Below, piece after piece: positions 50,948 to 60,299 of a stretch of 64,000 nt of DNA. The position numbers were made by a program, and so were the translations under genes. Source of the stretch: Acanthococcus lagerstroemiae (Eukaryota > Arthropoda > Insecta > Hemiptera > Eriococcidae); the NCBI GenBank assembly GCA_031841125.1, contig CM063108.1, positions 47,080,122-47,144,121 on the forward strand, given 5' to 3'. The notes under the pieces are model-generated. The model saw only the letters and a program-made list of their open reading frames with translations, did not search any database and had not been told where the DNA came from. Position 1 is the stretch's first letter. Each line of letters begins with the position of its first letter.

Positions 50948-51264
50948 ATGAAAAGAAAAAATGCTACAAGACTATAACTATAGGCTTTTTTGGCAATCGT
51001 AATTTTAACTTCCAAAAAAGCCAACAACTTTTATTCTACCTATGAAAATTACTCAAGTTCTCCCCCTCCGTTTTGTGGTTGATGGGAAGAAAAGGTTTAC
51101 CTATTTGATTGAAAAAGAAAAAAGTTAGCTCCCCACGGGGAAAAGGCAAGATGCTGGCCATGTTCTATTTAAAAGAACGGTAAAGAAAACATGTTTTCAA
51201 AGTAAAAGAAAATTAGTCTCTGTCTTGAAGAAGAACACTATTCTTTTTCTTGACAAAATGAGCT

Positions 51265-51370
51265 CTAGTCTTCCTTTAGTACAGAGATGAGAATCTTCCC
51301 CTCTCGAATAATGTGAACTAGTCTATCTTTAGTACTGAGATGGAAATCTTCCCTTGTGAATGATGAGAGA
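51265..51370 (+). repeat. 53-bp degenerate tandem repeat, two units
   Basis: CTAGTCTTCCTTTAGTACAG and CTAGTCTATCTTTAGTACTG start two units 53 bp apart, each continuing GAGATG..AATCTTCCC. They lie in a 2-kb field rich in GAAGAA/TTCCTT words (about 50.2-52.2 kb). Confidence 0.7.
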
Positions 51371-52088
51371 AATTTTCCTTCCTAAAAGAAATTCTTTTTG
51401 ATTTAGAGCCTGATTAGTTTCTTTTTCTTGAAGAACATGAATCATCTTTTCTTTTTTCGTTCTTTACATAGAATTCTTCTTGTTTCTTTAGGTTGAGAAA
51501 AAATCACACCACTTGATTTTAATGAAAATACGTACCATTTAATTGAGAAACAAAATTAATATCTCGAACTTCAGCGAAATGTTTGTTCAGGAAGTTCGTG
51601 CTTCCCCTGATTGACGGTCTCGGGAAGTTGATTTCGAAGAAACACTTCCTCTGTATAAGGGTTTCCTTCCTTTTTTTCTGATACGAGAGGAACCTCTTTA
51701 ATTTTCCTTTCCTGGATGAAAAGAACTCGTCTTAGTTCCCTTCAATTTGACCAGTAATTAAATTTTTTTTTTAAATCAAGTTTTGCCACTAAATTTTTTT
51801 GTAACAAAAAAAAAGGAAAAAAGAAATCTACTCTGATGAAATTTATCCTCTTATATCCACATACTTCTTTCAGAAGAGAATAACTGTTTCTTTTACCCTC
51901 TTAGATGCCCAGAGTTTGTTATTAATATGAAAGGAAACTCCAATTTTCCTACCCAAGTGGAACAAAATAACAAAAATTAATGTGATTGCCGTTGAAGTAT
52001 TTTTGTCACTTAATTCATCGTCCTCATCCAAATTTCCAAAACAAGCAAGAGGAATATTGGCAAAAAAGGAAAATAATTGGTTAGAAAC

Positions 52089-52175
52089 GGGAAAGCTCCC
52101 TCCCCTCTCAAAGGTATGGGTTCATTGGTTAGTAAAGGGAAAGCTCCTCCTCTCAAACGTATGGGTTCGATGAGT
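52089..52175 (+). repeat. 48-bp tandem repeat, two units
   Basis: GGGAAAGCTCC...CTCTCAAA.GTATGGGTTC occurs at 52,089 and again at 52,137 with small internal differences. Confidence 0.8.
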
Positions 52176-52691
52176 TTCCTCAGTTCCAGTGAGAAGATCC
52201 GCAGAAAATTCCTCCGATGATTTTTCTATTTTCAAAGTCGATCTTCGACGTACATGTATGTTTCCTCTGTACGATGTGTCCAGTTGTGCAGTCTTGTAGA
52301 CCGCTTCGAGGTCGAATCAGTACTCTATGGAGGAACAAGACCCATCGAATCATTTGATGTCGAAATTTTCGGCTGAAGCAATGAATCGATGAAATTCCAG
52401 GGGGAAGAAAACTTCCTTTGGGACAGTAGAGTTAATAATACTGTTTGAATACGTCACCAAATTTTCAGCCTCGTGCGACCATTTGCAGATGAGATGCAGT
52501 GCGAGAACTTGAAAAAAAAAGAAAGAAAAAACACAAAAAAATAGGTGTTCTGAACTTCGAGCTGGGCAGTGTACCGATAAGGGAAAATTTTGCACAGCGG
52601 ACAGGGAAGAGTCGTCACCTTCAGAATTGTAACTACGTCTGGTTGAAGTTACTCTCAAATTGGCCAACTGTAGGTTTCTTTAATTTTGCCA

Positions 52692-52961
52692 GCTGACGAA
52701 AATATTTCCATCCGTCTGTATGACTGTCTGTGCGAATACTGGTGCCGGTGCGGACCACACCCCAATCCGCCGTCGGAAGTGATTCGTGTTCGTCGAGAGA
52801 ACGTGGTTCGGCATCCGGCAGGAAAGAAACGCCAATAAAATTGGAAAACTTCGCTCACTTATTAGTCCCCGAAGGCGCGGAAGAAAATCGACAATTCCAG
52901 CCACCGCCGAATAAGTCGTCCGTGTTACATTTCGACTTCCGTTCCTCGAGTCGCGAGGTGA
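52692..52961 (+). other. Coding-like CpG-rich patch, candidate exon
   Basis: A candidate acceptor (TTCTTTAATTTTGCCAG, ending 52,691) and a good donor (CGCGAG|GTGAGAG after 52,961) bracket a CpG-rich stretch. One frame is open from 52,724 through the donor; it has no ATG and begins after a stop, so a coding exon would need a different left boundary. The peptide (Ser/Arg-rich, then LENFAHLLVPEGAEEN) matches no family I know. It could be an alternative 5' exon of the gene at 62.6 kb. Confidence 0.25.
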
Positions 52962-52975
52962 GAGAGGCCGGCAAT

Positions 52976-53734
52976 ATTGATTTGAATTTTTAAATTATAT
53001 ACGAGTTTTGTGATTTTTGGATCTGACCCGCCCCCTGTCCTCGTGTTGATCGACTCATTCCTTTGACATGGCTGGTTTTCCGTTTGTAGGGGGTCGTACG
53101 CGCTAAATCGTATTTTGAGAGTGATTTTTGGATCAGACTTCTCCATGTGGTACTAAGGTGGAGGGGGGGGGGGGGCGTTCATGCGAAAGTTGACGCATCC
53201 ATTTCTTTGGCACGGTGTTCGATTTGTAGGTTTGATAATTTCGTGATCCGATTCGTGAGAGTGGTCTCTGGAGCCAAAGCTGATACAAATTTTGCATACG
53301 GTCATTTTGCGTCGAATTACAACTTTGCCGCGCTAGCCGATTTTAAATTTTGAAGAATGATTAAAATCGGACCGTTCTATAGTCAAAGTCGATGAGGTGG
53401 AAGTAATGTCACAATTTCTGCGTCTACCCCTCCGTAAAGTCGGTGTTGTGGTCTTTTTGAATTCTTATTTACAACATTTGGGAGAGAGTTGCAAAAAATT
53501 TGTGAAATACCTTTTTACGTTGAATTTAACGTAAAACGATCCGGACTATTCCTTTTTCTCGGTTCATTGATGGTTCCCGAGATTTTGGGAGAGCTCCGTG
53601 AAAAATGCCGCCCCTTCCCCTCCTTCCGAGATAATCGAAGACTTGACGTATGCTGATCAGTTGGTCAATGCGAAAAGATTTGTGAGAAAAAATCGTGGTG
53701 GAAATGCCCAACTACCTTTTCTATTCGACCTAGT
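52976..53734. other. Unassigned stretch with G13 run
   Basis: Contains a G13 homopolymer (53,163-53,175). No coding sequence or element recognised. Confidence 0.4.
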
Positions 53735-54005
53735 TTTCCTAGGCTATTAGAACATTCTTTAATCTTGAGATGAAAAGGCTTGAAAAGGCTAAAATTCGAT
53801 TTAATAGGAATTAGTGAAGTGCGATGGCGAAATGAAAATGATTTTGGACTAGGGAGTATGGAATAATTGATACAGTAGCAAGAAGACGGCAAGCAGGCGT
53901 AGGTATTATTATGAATAAGACTGTAGGGAATAGTGTGCGAAGTTATATCCAACATAGTGAGAGAATATTAATGGTGGAAATTTCTGCTAAACCAGTATCT
54001 TTAGT
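53735..54005 (+). pseudogene. LINE (family B) endonuclease fragment, broken
   Basis: Translation in two frames gives the start of an apurinic-type endonuclease of a non-LTR retrotransposon: a degraded NVRT-like start, then LIGISEVRWRNEN, then after a frameshift GVGIIMNKTVGNSV and SYIQHSERILMVEISAKP. These match the order of the conserved endonuclease blocks. The copy is interrupted at about 54,006 by a MITE, and its RT domain is missing: after the MITE only the C-terminus follows. It is the outermost and therefore oldest layer of the nest. The clade is not determined. Confidence 0.75.
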
Positions 54006-54283
54006 GAAAGTTGAAAGTAAGTCCTAAAAGTCTTGAAAAATGCTAAAATTGAAAAAAAAATCTAAAAGTTCTTTACTTTTGTTAATACAGTAATAATAAA
54101 TTTGTTTCTAATGTTCAAAAGTGAACTTTTTGCGATTCCTATGATTGAGGGGCAAAGGGAATAAAACAATTGGAAACAATAAAAAATATTTGCACACTCA
54201 GGGTAAAATATGCCGGCTACAGTCTTGCAAAGAATCCTGAAAAAGTACTTAATTTTTACTTTCCGATTTCTGTAGACACCCTG
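54006..54283. mobile_element. TAGACACCCTG-family MITE inserted in LINE B
   Basis: The right end is TGTAGACACCCTG at 54,283. The body matches the copy at 15.1-16.0 kb (shared blocks TTTTTGCGATTCC, AAAAAGTACTTAATTTTTA and GAATCCTGAAAAAGTAC), but with a large internal deletion and without the left terminus. It separates the endonuclease and C-terminal parts of LINE B. Confidence 0.7.
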
Positions 54284-54454
54284 GGTCACAATAAGTTTTG
54301 TTTTTGGAAAAAACTATAATGATATTTCGGTAGGGAATTTCATGGGGAACATTTTTTGTAATAACTGCTTTCCCGCAAAAAAAAAAACGATATTTCGATA
54401 GGGTAGAATGGAACAAGCTACGAAAGCTTTTTTCCAAAGAGGAGACATCTGTAC

Positions 54455-54638
54455 TAAAGAAACCCGAGAAAAGGGATGGAAGCTTTTGAAATGTGGTGTT
54501 ATCGGAGAATGTTGAAAATCAAATGGGCAGAAAAGATCTGGAATGAGGAAGTATTAAAACGAATAGGGATGGAAAGAAAAATTTGATGTATAATTGTGAA
54601 GAGAGGAGTTGGAATGATAGGTCATAATATGACATCCA
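54455..54638 (+). pseudogene. LINE (family B) C-terminal fragment, left of the RTE insertion
   Basis: The frame reads MEAFEMWCYRRMLKI, then NEEVLKRIGMERK, a stop, and VKRGVGMIGHNM. This is the conserved block downstream of the RT in many arthropod LINEs (Met-Trp-x-Arg-Arg-Met-Leu, Asn-Glu-Glu-Val-Leu, then a Gly-His block). It ends at the 8-bp sequence GACATCCA (54,631-54,638), which recurs at 59,216-59,223 where the same reading resumes. An RTE-like element therefore inserted here. Confidence 0.78.
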
Positions 54639-54979
54639 ACGCGCCCAGAAAGCCCAGTCTGCGAGGGTGTTGCAGACATCAACCCTGCAGCGGGTCCCAC
54701 CCTCACCATAGCAAACAAGAACCAAAAATACAAGAAAATTGTGATTCGAGGGTAAAGAAAAAACTAAATAATAACACCGACTTAACAGAATGTAAAACAA
54801 TGGGAACAAATTCCGGCAAAAAAGAAAATCCATTAAATTATTCAATTAAAATTGGTACACTAAATGTGCGCACTTTGAGAGAAGAGGAAAACTTAATTGA
54901 ACTTGAACAAGCATTCGTGGATAAGAAATTAATTATTTTAGGGCTATCAGAAGTGAGAAGAAAAATGGGAAAAAAATAA
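54596..54979 (+). pseudogene. RTE-like endonuclease, N-terminal open segment
   Basis: The open frame crosses from LINE B into the RTE element at 54,639. The RTE part starts with a Lys/Asn/Thr-rich leader and reaches the endonuclease core (IGTLNVRTLREEENL and LIILGLSEVRRKMG). A frameshift near 54,975 ends it; the matching continuation lies in another frame (SGNILCHTD, then GVGFL-like). The first ATG of the retroelement protein cannot be fixed. Confidence 0.75.
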
Positions 54980-55004
54980 TCCTATTAAAATCAGGTAATA
55001 TATT

Positions 55005-55253
55005 ATGTCATACCGACAGTGTGGGTGGCCAGAGGGGGTAGGCTTTCTTAAAAACAAAACCTGGAAAGACCGCGTACTAGAGTTTCACCCAACTTCTAAA
55101 AGAATGGCTACTCTAAAAATTAAGATTAACGAGAGAGAAATACTAACGTTAATTCAAGTATATGCCCCTACCTCAGCTTCTACAGAGGAGGAAAGCATAG
55201 GGTTTTATGAAGTATTATCCAAAGTAACCAGACAAAATGAAACAAGCAGTTGA
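55005..55253 (+). pseudogene. RTE-like endonuclease, middle segment
   Basis: It contains GVGFLKNKTWKDRVLEF, then RMATLKIKINERE, LTLIQVYAPTS and GFYEVLSKV, the central endonuclease blocks. It ends at a TGA. The same frame resumes after the stop with VLVLGDFNGQIGKR (from about 55,262) and GRYNYGRRNTRDSALIHF, followed by a further shift and the NQIDYIL block near 55,480. Confidence 0.78.
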
Positions 55254-55551
55254 AATACAGTGTTAGTATTAGGAGATTTTAATGGTCAAATAGGGAAAAG
55301 AAAACCAGGAGAAGAATCGGTCTTAGGCAGATACAACTATGGAAGAAGAAACACAAGAGACTCAGCTCTTATACACTTTTGTCACCAATTTAACCTCAAA
55401 ATTATTATCACGTATTTAAAAAAAAAAAGCTAGGTAATCTACGGACCTGGGTAGCGCCAAACCAGGAAGTCAAAAATCAAATAGATTATATTCTAAACAA
55501 TAAAAACAGAATTTCCTTAAAGATTGTAGTGTTGAAAAATTCAGCTACTAC

Positions 55552-56214
55552 TTGGATCATAGACTACTAGCTTGTGAACTAATAACTAAAAAATGCGAGA
55601 GAAGGAAAATAAATTTCAATGTAAGTTTAAAGAAGATCACTTCAGAATCTGCAAAAAAATATCAGGAAATCTTGGTCAGAAATTTGAATACGGCAAATTC
55701 CATTGACAAGTTACGAATAGAAAATCTAATTACGAAATTAGCGAAGGAAAAAATAGCAGGCCTACCCACCCAAAACGAAAAAAAGTTGCTCTCTCGGGAG
55801 TTAAGAGCTCTGATGAATAAATGCAACAAACTAAGAAACAATAAGGATGAAAATATTGAATTTAATATTAGTTGTAAACTAGTAAAAACCAAGCTAAGAG
55901 AATTCAACAGAACAAATAAAAAAAGAACAATAGAAACAATTTTGGATTCCGCAAAAAGTACAAAGAAAATCAATAAAATGCTCTCTCTAGGAAATATATG
56001 GACCACGTATATGATTTACAGAACGGGCAAAATAATATATGACAGAAAGGAGCAAAATAAAATAGCAACAAAATTTTATTCTGACCTATATTCAAATTCC
56101 GCCGATAAATTGTCTCCGAACTCGAATGTAAGAAGAGGGAATGACGAGAAAGAACCACCTTTCCTCATTGAAGAAGTGGATGAAAGTGTAAAAAAAAAGA
56201 AAACTAAAAAATAA
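55552..56214 (+). pseudogene. RTE-like linker and start of reverse transcriptase
   Basis: It opens with DHRLLACELI, the last endonuclease block, then about 180 residues of Lys/Glu-rich linker between endonuclease and RT. It stops at 56,214, just before the RT entry block NNKAPGSDGITAEIIKYAG, which is found immediately downstream in the next frame (56,211-56,270). This is a single frameshift inside the original ORF. Confidence 0.78.
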
Positions 56215-56764
56215 CAAAGCACCGGGTAGCGATGGAATTACGGCAGAAATAATAAAATACGCTGGAGCACGAGCACCACTAGTAGGAAAGCTGACAAGAA
56301 TATTTAATGAAATTTTAGAGTCTCAAGAAATACCGGATTCACGGAAAAATCAGATATTATTTTAATTTCCAAGAAAGGTGATCGCCATAAAATCAACAGT
56401 TATAGACTTATATTCTTGAGCTCCGTACTGTCAAAAATCTTTGCCAAACTGATAAAAATAGAATAAAAAGTGCAATAGACCCCCATTCAAGAAACCAAGC
56501 TGGCTTTAAGAGGGGCTACTCCACCCTGGACCACTTACACACGGTAAACATGATCCTGGAAAAATCAAGAGCGTATCGGTTTCTGGTTCCTTGTGCATTT
56601 ATCGACTATTCGAAGGCTTTTGACTCTCTAGACCATATCTATTTGATTGAGTCGATACGAAAAGTGGGTGTAACAAGACCATCTCACGTCTATAATCAAT
56701 AACTTATATTCAGGGTTAAGCGCAAGAATAAAAACCGATCAAATAGGAGAGTACTTTTGACATT

Positions 56765-56968
56765 ATGAAAGGAGTGAAGCTAGGGGATCCTTTATCTCCG
56801 ACCCTCTTCTCCATGGCATTAGAAAATATTTTTAACAAAATAGACTGGGAAGGGAAAGGATTAAATGTAAACGGTAATTATATAAATTGTCTTCAATTCG
56901 CTGACGATATTATTCTAATCTCACCCAAATTAGATGAAATTCAAGAAATGATAAGAAAACTTAACTAA
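56765..56968 (+). pseudogene. RTE-like reverse transcriptase catalytic segment
   Basis: It contains GVKLGDPLSPTLFSMALENI followed by INCLQFADDIILI. The FADD box holds two of the catalytic aspartates; the third is in FIDYSKAFDSLDH at 56,597-56,635 in another frame. The segment ends at TAA, after which the frame continues with GKEAGLQINLE. The active-site residues survive, but frame breaks before and after make the protein non-functional. Confidence 0.85.
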
Positions 56969-57183
56969 GTCGGAAAAGAAGCAGGACTTCAAATAAATTT
57001 GGAGGGGAATAGAATTCTTACCCAAGAACTAAACAAGGATATTTTCTTAAACAATCAGAAATTAGAAATAGTACGTGAGATAATTTACCTAAGTCAGTTA
57101 GTCTCATTCGAAAATAAAACACAAAAATAAATCGACTAGAGCATCGCAATTGCATGGAAATAATACTGAAATCTTAAATATAT

Positions 57184-57372
57184 GTGTTTGAAGGTCTCTT
57201 TTCAAACTTTCACAAAAGTCAGATATTCAATATGTGTATAGTACCGTCACTGATTTATAGGTCTCAAGTTTGGACTATGACTATGAAAGACGAGAACAAA
57301 ATTAGGAAAACACAAAACGCAATTGAAAAATCAATTCTGGGCCTCAAAAAACTCAAAAAATTAGGATCATAA
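57184..57372 (+). pseudogene. RTE-like C-terminal segment before the hAT MITE
   Basis: It includes MCIVPSLIYRSQVWTMTMKD and NAIEKSILGLKKLKK, the post-RT block of RTE-type elements. Further broken frames lead to KWAGHVARIRDSR-like sequence at 57,430-57,470, where the hAT MITE inserted. The coding sense resumes at 58,192. Confidence 0.75.
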
Positions 57373-57474
57373 AAATCAAACAGAAATTAAAATTTAGCAC
57401 CGATGTAGTCTAAACGATATGAAGATTAAAATGGAAATGGGCAGGCCATGTGGCTAGAATAAGAGACTCAAGAT

Positions 57475-58183
57475 CAGAGGTTGGGCAGAATAATATTCGA
57501 ATACTGAATAATGAATAACGCAACCTTTATTCGTTATTCATGAATAATGAATAATTTATTCGTTATTCATGCGCTTATGAATAACGAATAGTTTATTGTT
57601 AGTCGTAAGTATGAATAACGAATAGTCATTCATTATTCAGTAATCAGTATTCAGTTACATGAATCCCGCGAATAATGAAATCAGACTCGTAGTCAAAGTA
57701 GGGCCAAGGGGCGTTGCCCTCCCCTGGCGCAGCCATTTGCCCACCCCCTCCGAGAAAATCGGAAAAACCTTATTTACTTTCTAACTACCCCGGTAAGATT
57801 AGGGAGAAAAATATTCCCCCACCAAAAATATTTTTGACCCCCCCCCCCCAAAAAAAAAAAAAAAAAAAATTCCAAAACATATTTTTACATAGTCCTCTAA
57901 TATTGGCGATTTTGAAAAAATACTTCAATTTTCGACTTTTTCTCCCTTGAAAATCTTATTTTGCCCTGGTGGCCCCCTTTGGAAACATTTTGACTACGCC
58001 CCTGATCCTCGTTAAATTTTTTTGTTTATTTCTGCGTCCGCAATGAATAACGATGATTGACGAATATTATTCACATCTTCATTTTACTGAATAATGATTG
58101 ATTAATAATTTTACGTGTTTACGAATAATGAATAATGATTGAACTGTTATTCATGATTATCATTCGAATAACGCCCAACTCTG
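57475..58183. mobile_element. hAT-type MITE inserted in the RTE-like element
   Basis: The termini are CAGAGGTTGGGCA on the left and, in reverse complement, CAGAGTTGGGCG on the right. The flanking 8-bp duplication CTCAAGAT is perfect (57,467-57,474 and 58,184-58,191). TIRs starting CAG and 8-bp duplications are the hAT signature. The interior is packed with GAATAATGAATAACGAATA-like words in both orientations, giving strong secondary-structure potential. It has no transposase. A second MITE (57,682-58,004) is nested in the middle. Confidence 0.88.
57682..58004 (-). mobile_element. hAT-like MITE (GGGGCGTAGTC family) nested inside the hAT MITE
   Basis: The left end reads CAGACTCGTAGTCAAAG; the right end in reverse complement reads CAGGGGCGTAGTCAAAATG. 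It holds a C12 run followed by A20 (57,838-57,869). In reverse complement its core (TTTTCAAGGGAGAAAAAGTC, then TTAGAGGACTATGTA) matches the element at 36,994, so the two are one family. No clear target duplication was seen. Confidence 0.72.
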
Positions 58184-58191
58184 CTCAAGAT

Positions 58192-58403
58192 GGACTCACG
58201 AATCCACATTCTGGTACTTGAAGCAATTTAAAAGAAAGCCGGGGAAACAATATGCAAGGTGGACCGATGAAATCGATACTTTCTTGAAACATAAGTTTTA
58301 CCACCGAATAGCGACAGACAGAAGGGAGTGGGCCAGGCAGCAGGAGGCCTTCGCCCTAAAACAAGGGCTTGAGTGGGGGAGAAAAATTTGTCGACTCAAT
58401 TAA
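58192..58403 (+). pseudogene. RTE-like extreme C-terminus after the hAT MITE
   Basis: The reading KQFKRKPGKQYARWTDEI followed by DRREWARQQEAFALKQG matches the conserved end of RTE-type proteins (GRP-RW-D, then DR-W-EAF). The LTR element inserted at the AAATT site (58,384-58,388) gives an artificial ending. The original frame would continue from 59,115 for about ten more codons to a TGA near 59,142. Confidence 0.78.
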
Positions 58404-58563
58404 GACGTCTTCTGAAGTCCGTACGTTGTCGCGTATATAAGAAACATGCCCTTTCCTCGTTATACGCTTAGGGTATTTCTTGGCTTCCGGACCACACCGT
58501 ATCGATATACGGAACGAGCAACTGTGATCGATAGTAAGCGCACAGAGGGCGCTAACGTCAACA
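58389..58563 (-). repeat. LTR copy (3' LTR in element orientation)
   Basis: This 175-bp repeat matches the copy at 58,940. It contains a TATATAA-like sequence near 58,434 and the palindromic TATCGATA. It meets the internal region in a near-palindromic junction (AACGTCAACACC/TGTTGACGTT). Confidence 0.9.
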
Positions 58564-58573
58564 CCTGTTGACG

Positions 58574-58873
58574 TTAGTGTTCGGCAAACTTTCTTATTGA
58601 GAACTGGGGATCATTGTTTCGTGATGTCGTCACCTGCATATTATCCAGACGCGCTTGTACCGCCTTGTCAACAGCTCGCTGAAACTGCTCCATACTTATG
58701 AAGGATAAACTTTTATTCTTCGTCGATGCTAAATTCGGTTCCTCGGGCTCAGTCTCAGAGACGTCCCCGGAGTTTGTTACCTCGTGGTCATTGGCGGGCG
58801 AGATGTCCTCCAACAGCTCCTCTTCATCAGTATTAACCTCCACATACCTTTTCGATTTTTTCGTCTTTACCAT
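58574..58873 (-). CDS. Internal ORF of the LTR element, possible truncated gag
   Basis: A 99-codon ORF starts with ATG 66 bp inside the 5' LTR and stops 11 bp before the 3' LTR. It begins with a basic MVKTKKSKR, continues with an acidic Glu/Asp-rich stretch (residues 13-46), then a helix-like segment (FQRAVDKAVQARLDNMQV). Position and composition suit a gag N-terminus, but there is no zinc knuckle, protease or RT. The open frame with few LTR differences suggests recent activity. Family assignment is not possible. Confidence 0.5.
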   Translation of the reverse strand: MVKTKKSKRYVEVNTDEEELLEDISPANDHEVTNSGDVSETEPEEPNLASTKNKSLSFISMEQFQRAVDKAVQARLDNMQVTTSRNNDPQFSIRKFAEH

Positions 58874-58939
58874 TGCAATTCAAAATAGACAAACGAAAAC
58901 ACAAATATCGCAAACGTTAATATCATTAATTATAATTAA

Positions 58940-59114
58940 TGTCGACTCAATTAAGACGTCTTCTGCAGCCCGTACGTTGTCGCGTATATAAGAAGCATGC
59001 CCTTTCCTCGTTATACGCTTAGGGTATTTCTTGGCTTCCGGATCACACCGTATCGATATACGGAACGAGCAACTGTGATCGATAGTAAGCGCACAGAGGG
59101 CGCTAACGTCAACA
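58940..59114 (-). repeat. LTR copy (5' LTR in element orientation)
   Basis: Nearly identical to the copy at 58,389. Differences include AAGTCC versus CAGCCC near the start, AAACATG versus AAGCATG, and GGACC versus GGATC. It ends directly at the AAATT target duplication. Confidence 0.9.
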
Positions 59115-59223
59115 AAATTCCCATTCGCCGTATTACCTTATGATAATAAAACGTACAACAAGATACGTAACATGTAATGTAATCTGTAATACGCAATAAA
59201 GGCTAATAATGATAAGACATCCA

Positions 59224-59376
59224 GGATGGTTGAAGGAAAGACCAAAGAACTAGAAAGGAAGGCAAAGAATGAGCTATGAATGTGTGTAAATCTTCCTTTG
59301 GAAAGAAAAAAGTTGGCAGAAGAGAGAAAATGTGGTGAGATTCAACCTTACTAGTAGAAAGACTAAGGATTATAAC
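59224..59376 (+). pseudogene. LINE (family B) C-terminal fragment, right of the RTE insertion
   Basis: Directly after the duplicated GACATCCA the reading resumes as RMVEGKTK, then KGRQRMSYE. This continues the Gly-His block left behind at 54,630. The following non-coding part aligns base for base with the minus-strand fragment at 24.1-24.3 kb (e.g. TAGTAGAAAGACTAA versus TAGTCGAGAGACTAA), so both belong to LINE family B. Confidence 0.75.
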
Positions 59377-60299
59377 AACCAGAACTTTCAGCCTTTCAGC
59401 CGTTCCATTTACGCGAAGTGTAGGTGCGGGGGTAAACCTGGACCTTGCTATCTCCGCTTCAGGATACTTCATACTGATTCGGTTCCAGGCGGGAAACCGC
59501 GGATTTTTAATTGTCCTTTTTTTTTGCTACGTGTTTTCATTAATAACTTCGAATGGAGTTTGTTGTATTCGAAAAATGCGAAGCTCGTACGTAAGCTGTT
59601 GTTTTACGTTCGAGCAGACGTGTCTCGGGAACAATAAATTTATCCGTTTCAACTAGATAGCTCTTCATTCGTTTCAAGATGTCCCTCCCTCGGTTCCTTC
59701 CTGCCTTACTTGTGTCTTTCTTTCAGTCTTTTTCAGTCTCTGTGTATGCTGTACATAGTTGAGCACGTTGGTGTACGCGTTTTGTAAGTTTGTCCGTGGA
59801 AGTAGAAGGCGACGGGCGTGAAGCATGGATAATGGCTCGTTATCATGCGCCATTTGTAAAGATAAAATATGCTCGGGGAGAATAGTGTTCGTGTATGCGT
59901 GCGTCAGCGTTCGTATTTCGTCTACCGTATTCGCGTATGTTTCGCACTTCAGTACCTACACGTTGCTCGAATATTAAGAGATCCGGACGTTTCTACCAAT
60001 TTCGTTTGTCCCCTGCCCACAGGTTTGTCTCTAAAAGTAGACGTTACAACTTGGGTCGTGGAGAAATTGAGACACAGAGAGGGAAAGTGAAGAGAAATTA
60101 ACGTTCCAACGTTGTCGAATTTGTCGTAGAATATTGTTGTATACGTCTTTGAAGATTATGTAATTTGGACTCGCAGAAACTCTGCAGAATCGACGTGTAC
60201 TCGAATGTAAGCCTGATCAGGGATTCCTTGGTATGAGTCGACATTCATCGACCACGTTACCGAGCATGATCAAGGACGACTGAATCTAGCCTGAACTTT
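59377..60299. other. Unassigned, moderately CpG-rich stretch
   Basis: GTAGGTGCGGGGGTAAACC and nearby words give a few short open frames on both strands. None has a domain. It may include 5' regulatory sequence for the exon at 62.6 kb, but nothing shows this directly. Confidence 0.35.

Larger units (their letters stand above)
58389..59114 (-). mobile_element. Miniature LTR retrotransposon (TRIM-like), complete with target duplication
   Basis: Two 175-bp direct repeats (58,389-58,563 and 58,940-59,114) enclose 376 bp. On the minus strand each repeat starts TGTTGACG and ends GTCGACA, the TG...CA form of LTRs. The element is flanked by a perfect 5-bp duplication AAATT (58,384-58,388 and 59,115-59,119) inside the RTE-like element. 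The LTRs differ at only a few positions, indicating a fairly recent insertion. The interior encodes a 99-codon acidic ORF but no pol. There is no recognisable tRNA primer site or polypurine tract next to the LTRs, so it would need helper functions. Confidence 0.85.
54639..59215 (+). mobile_element. RTE-like non-LTR retrotransposon, near full length, inactive, with nested insertions
   Basis: The element is flanked by GACATCCA duplications (54,631-54,638 and 59,216-59,223). Removing the nested elements and their duplications leaves about 3.1 kb, close to an intact RTE-type LINE. In order: an N-terminal segment, endonuclease (GTLNVRTL at 54,854; LGLSEVRR; QVYAPTS; GDFNGQIG at 55,276; NQIDYIL at 55,480; DHRLL at 55,554), linker, reverse transcriptase (APGSDGITAE at 56,220; FIDYSKAFD at 56,597; GDPLSP at 56,783; FADDIIL at 56,898), and a C-terminal block (SLIYRSQVWTM; WAGHVAR near 57,440; WTDEI; DRREWARQQEAF). 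It is broken by several stops and frameshifts. The 3' end carries a TAATAATGATAA tail. Such elements copy by target-primed reverse transcription; this copy cannot. Confidence 0.88.
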
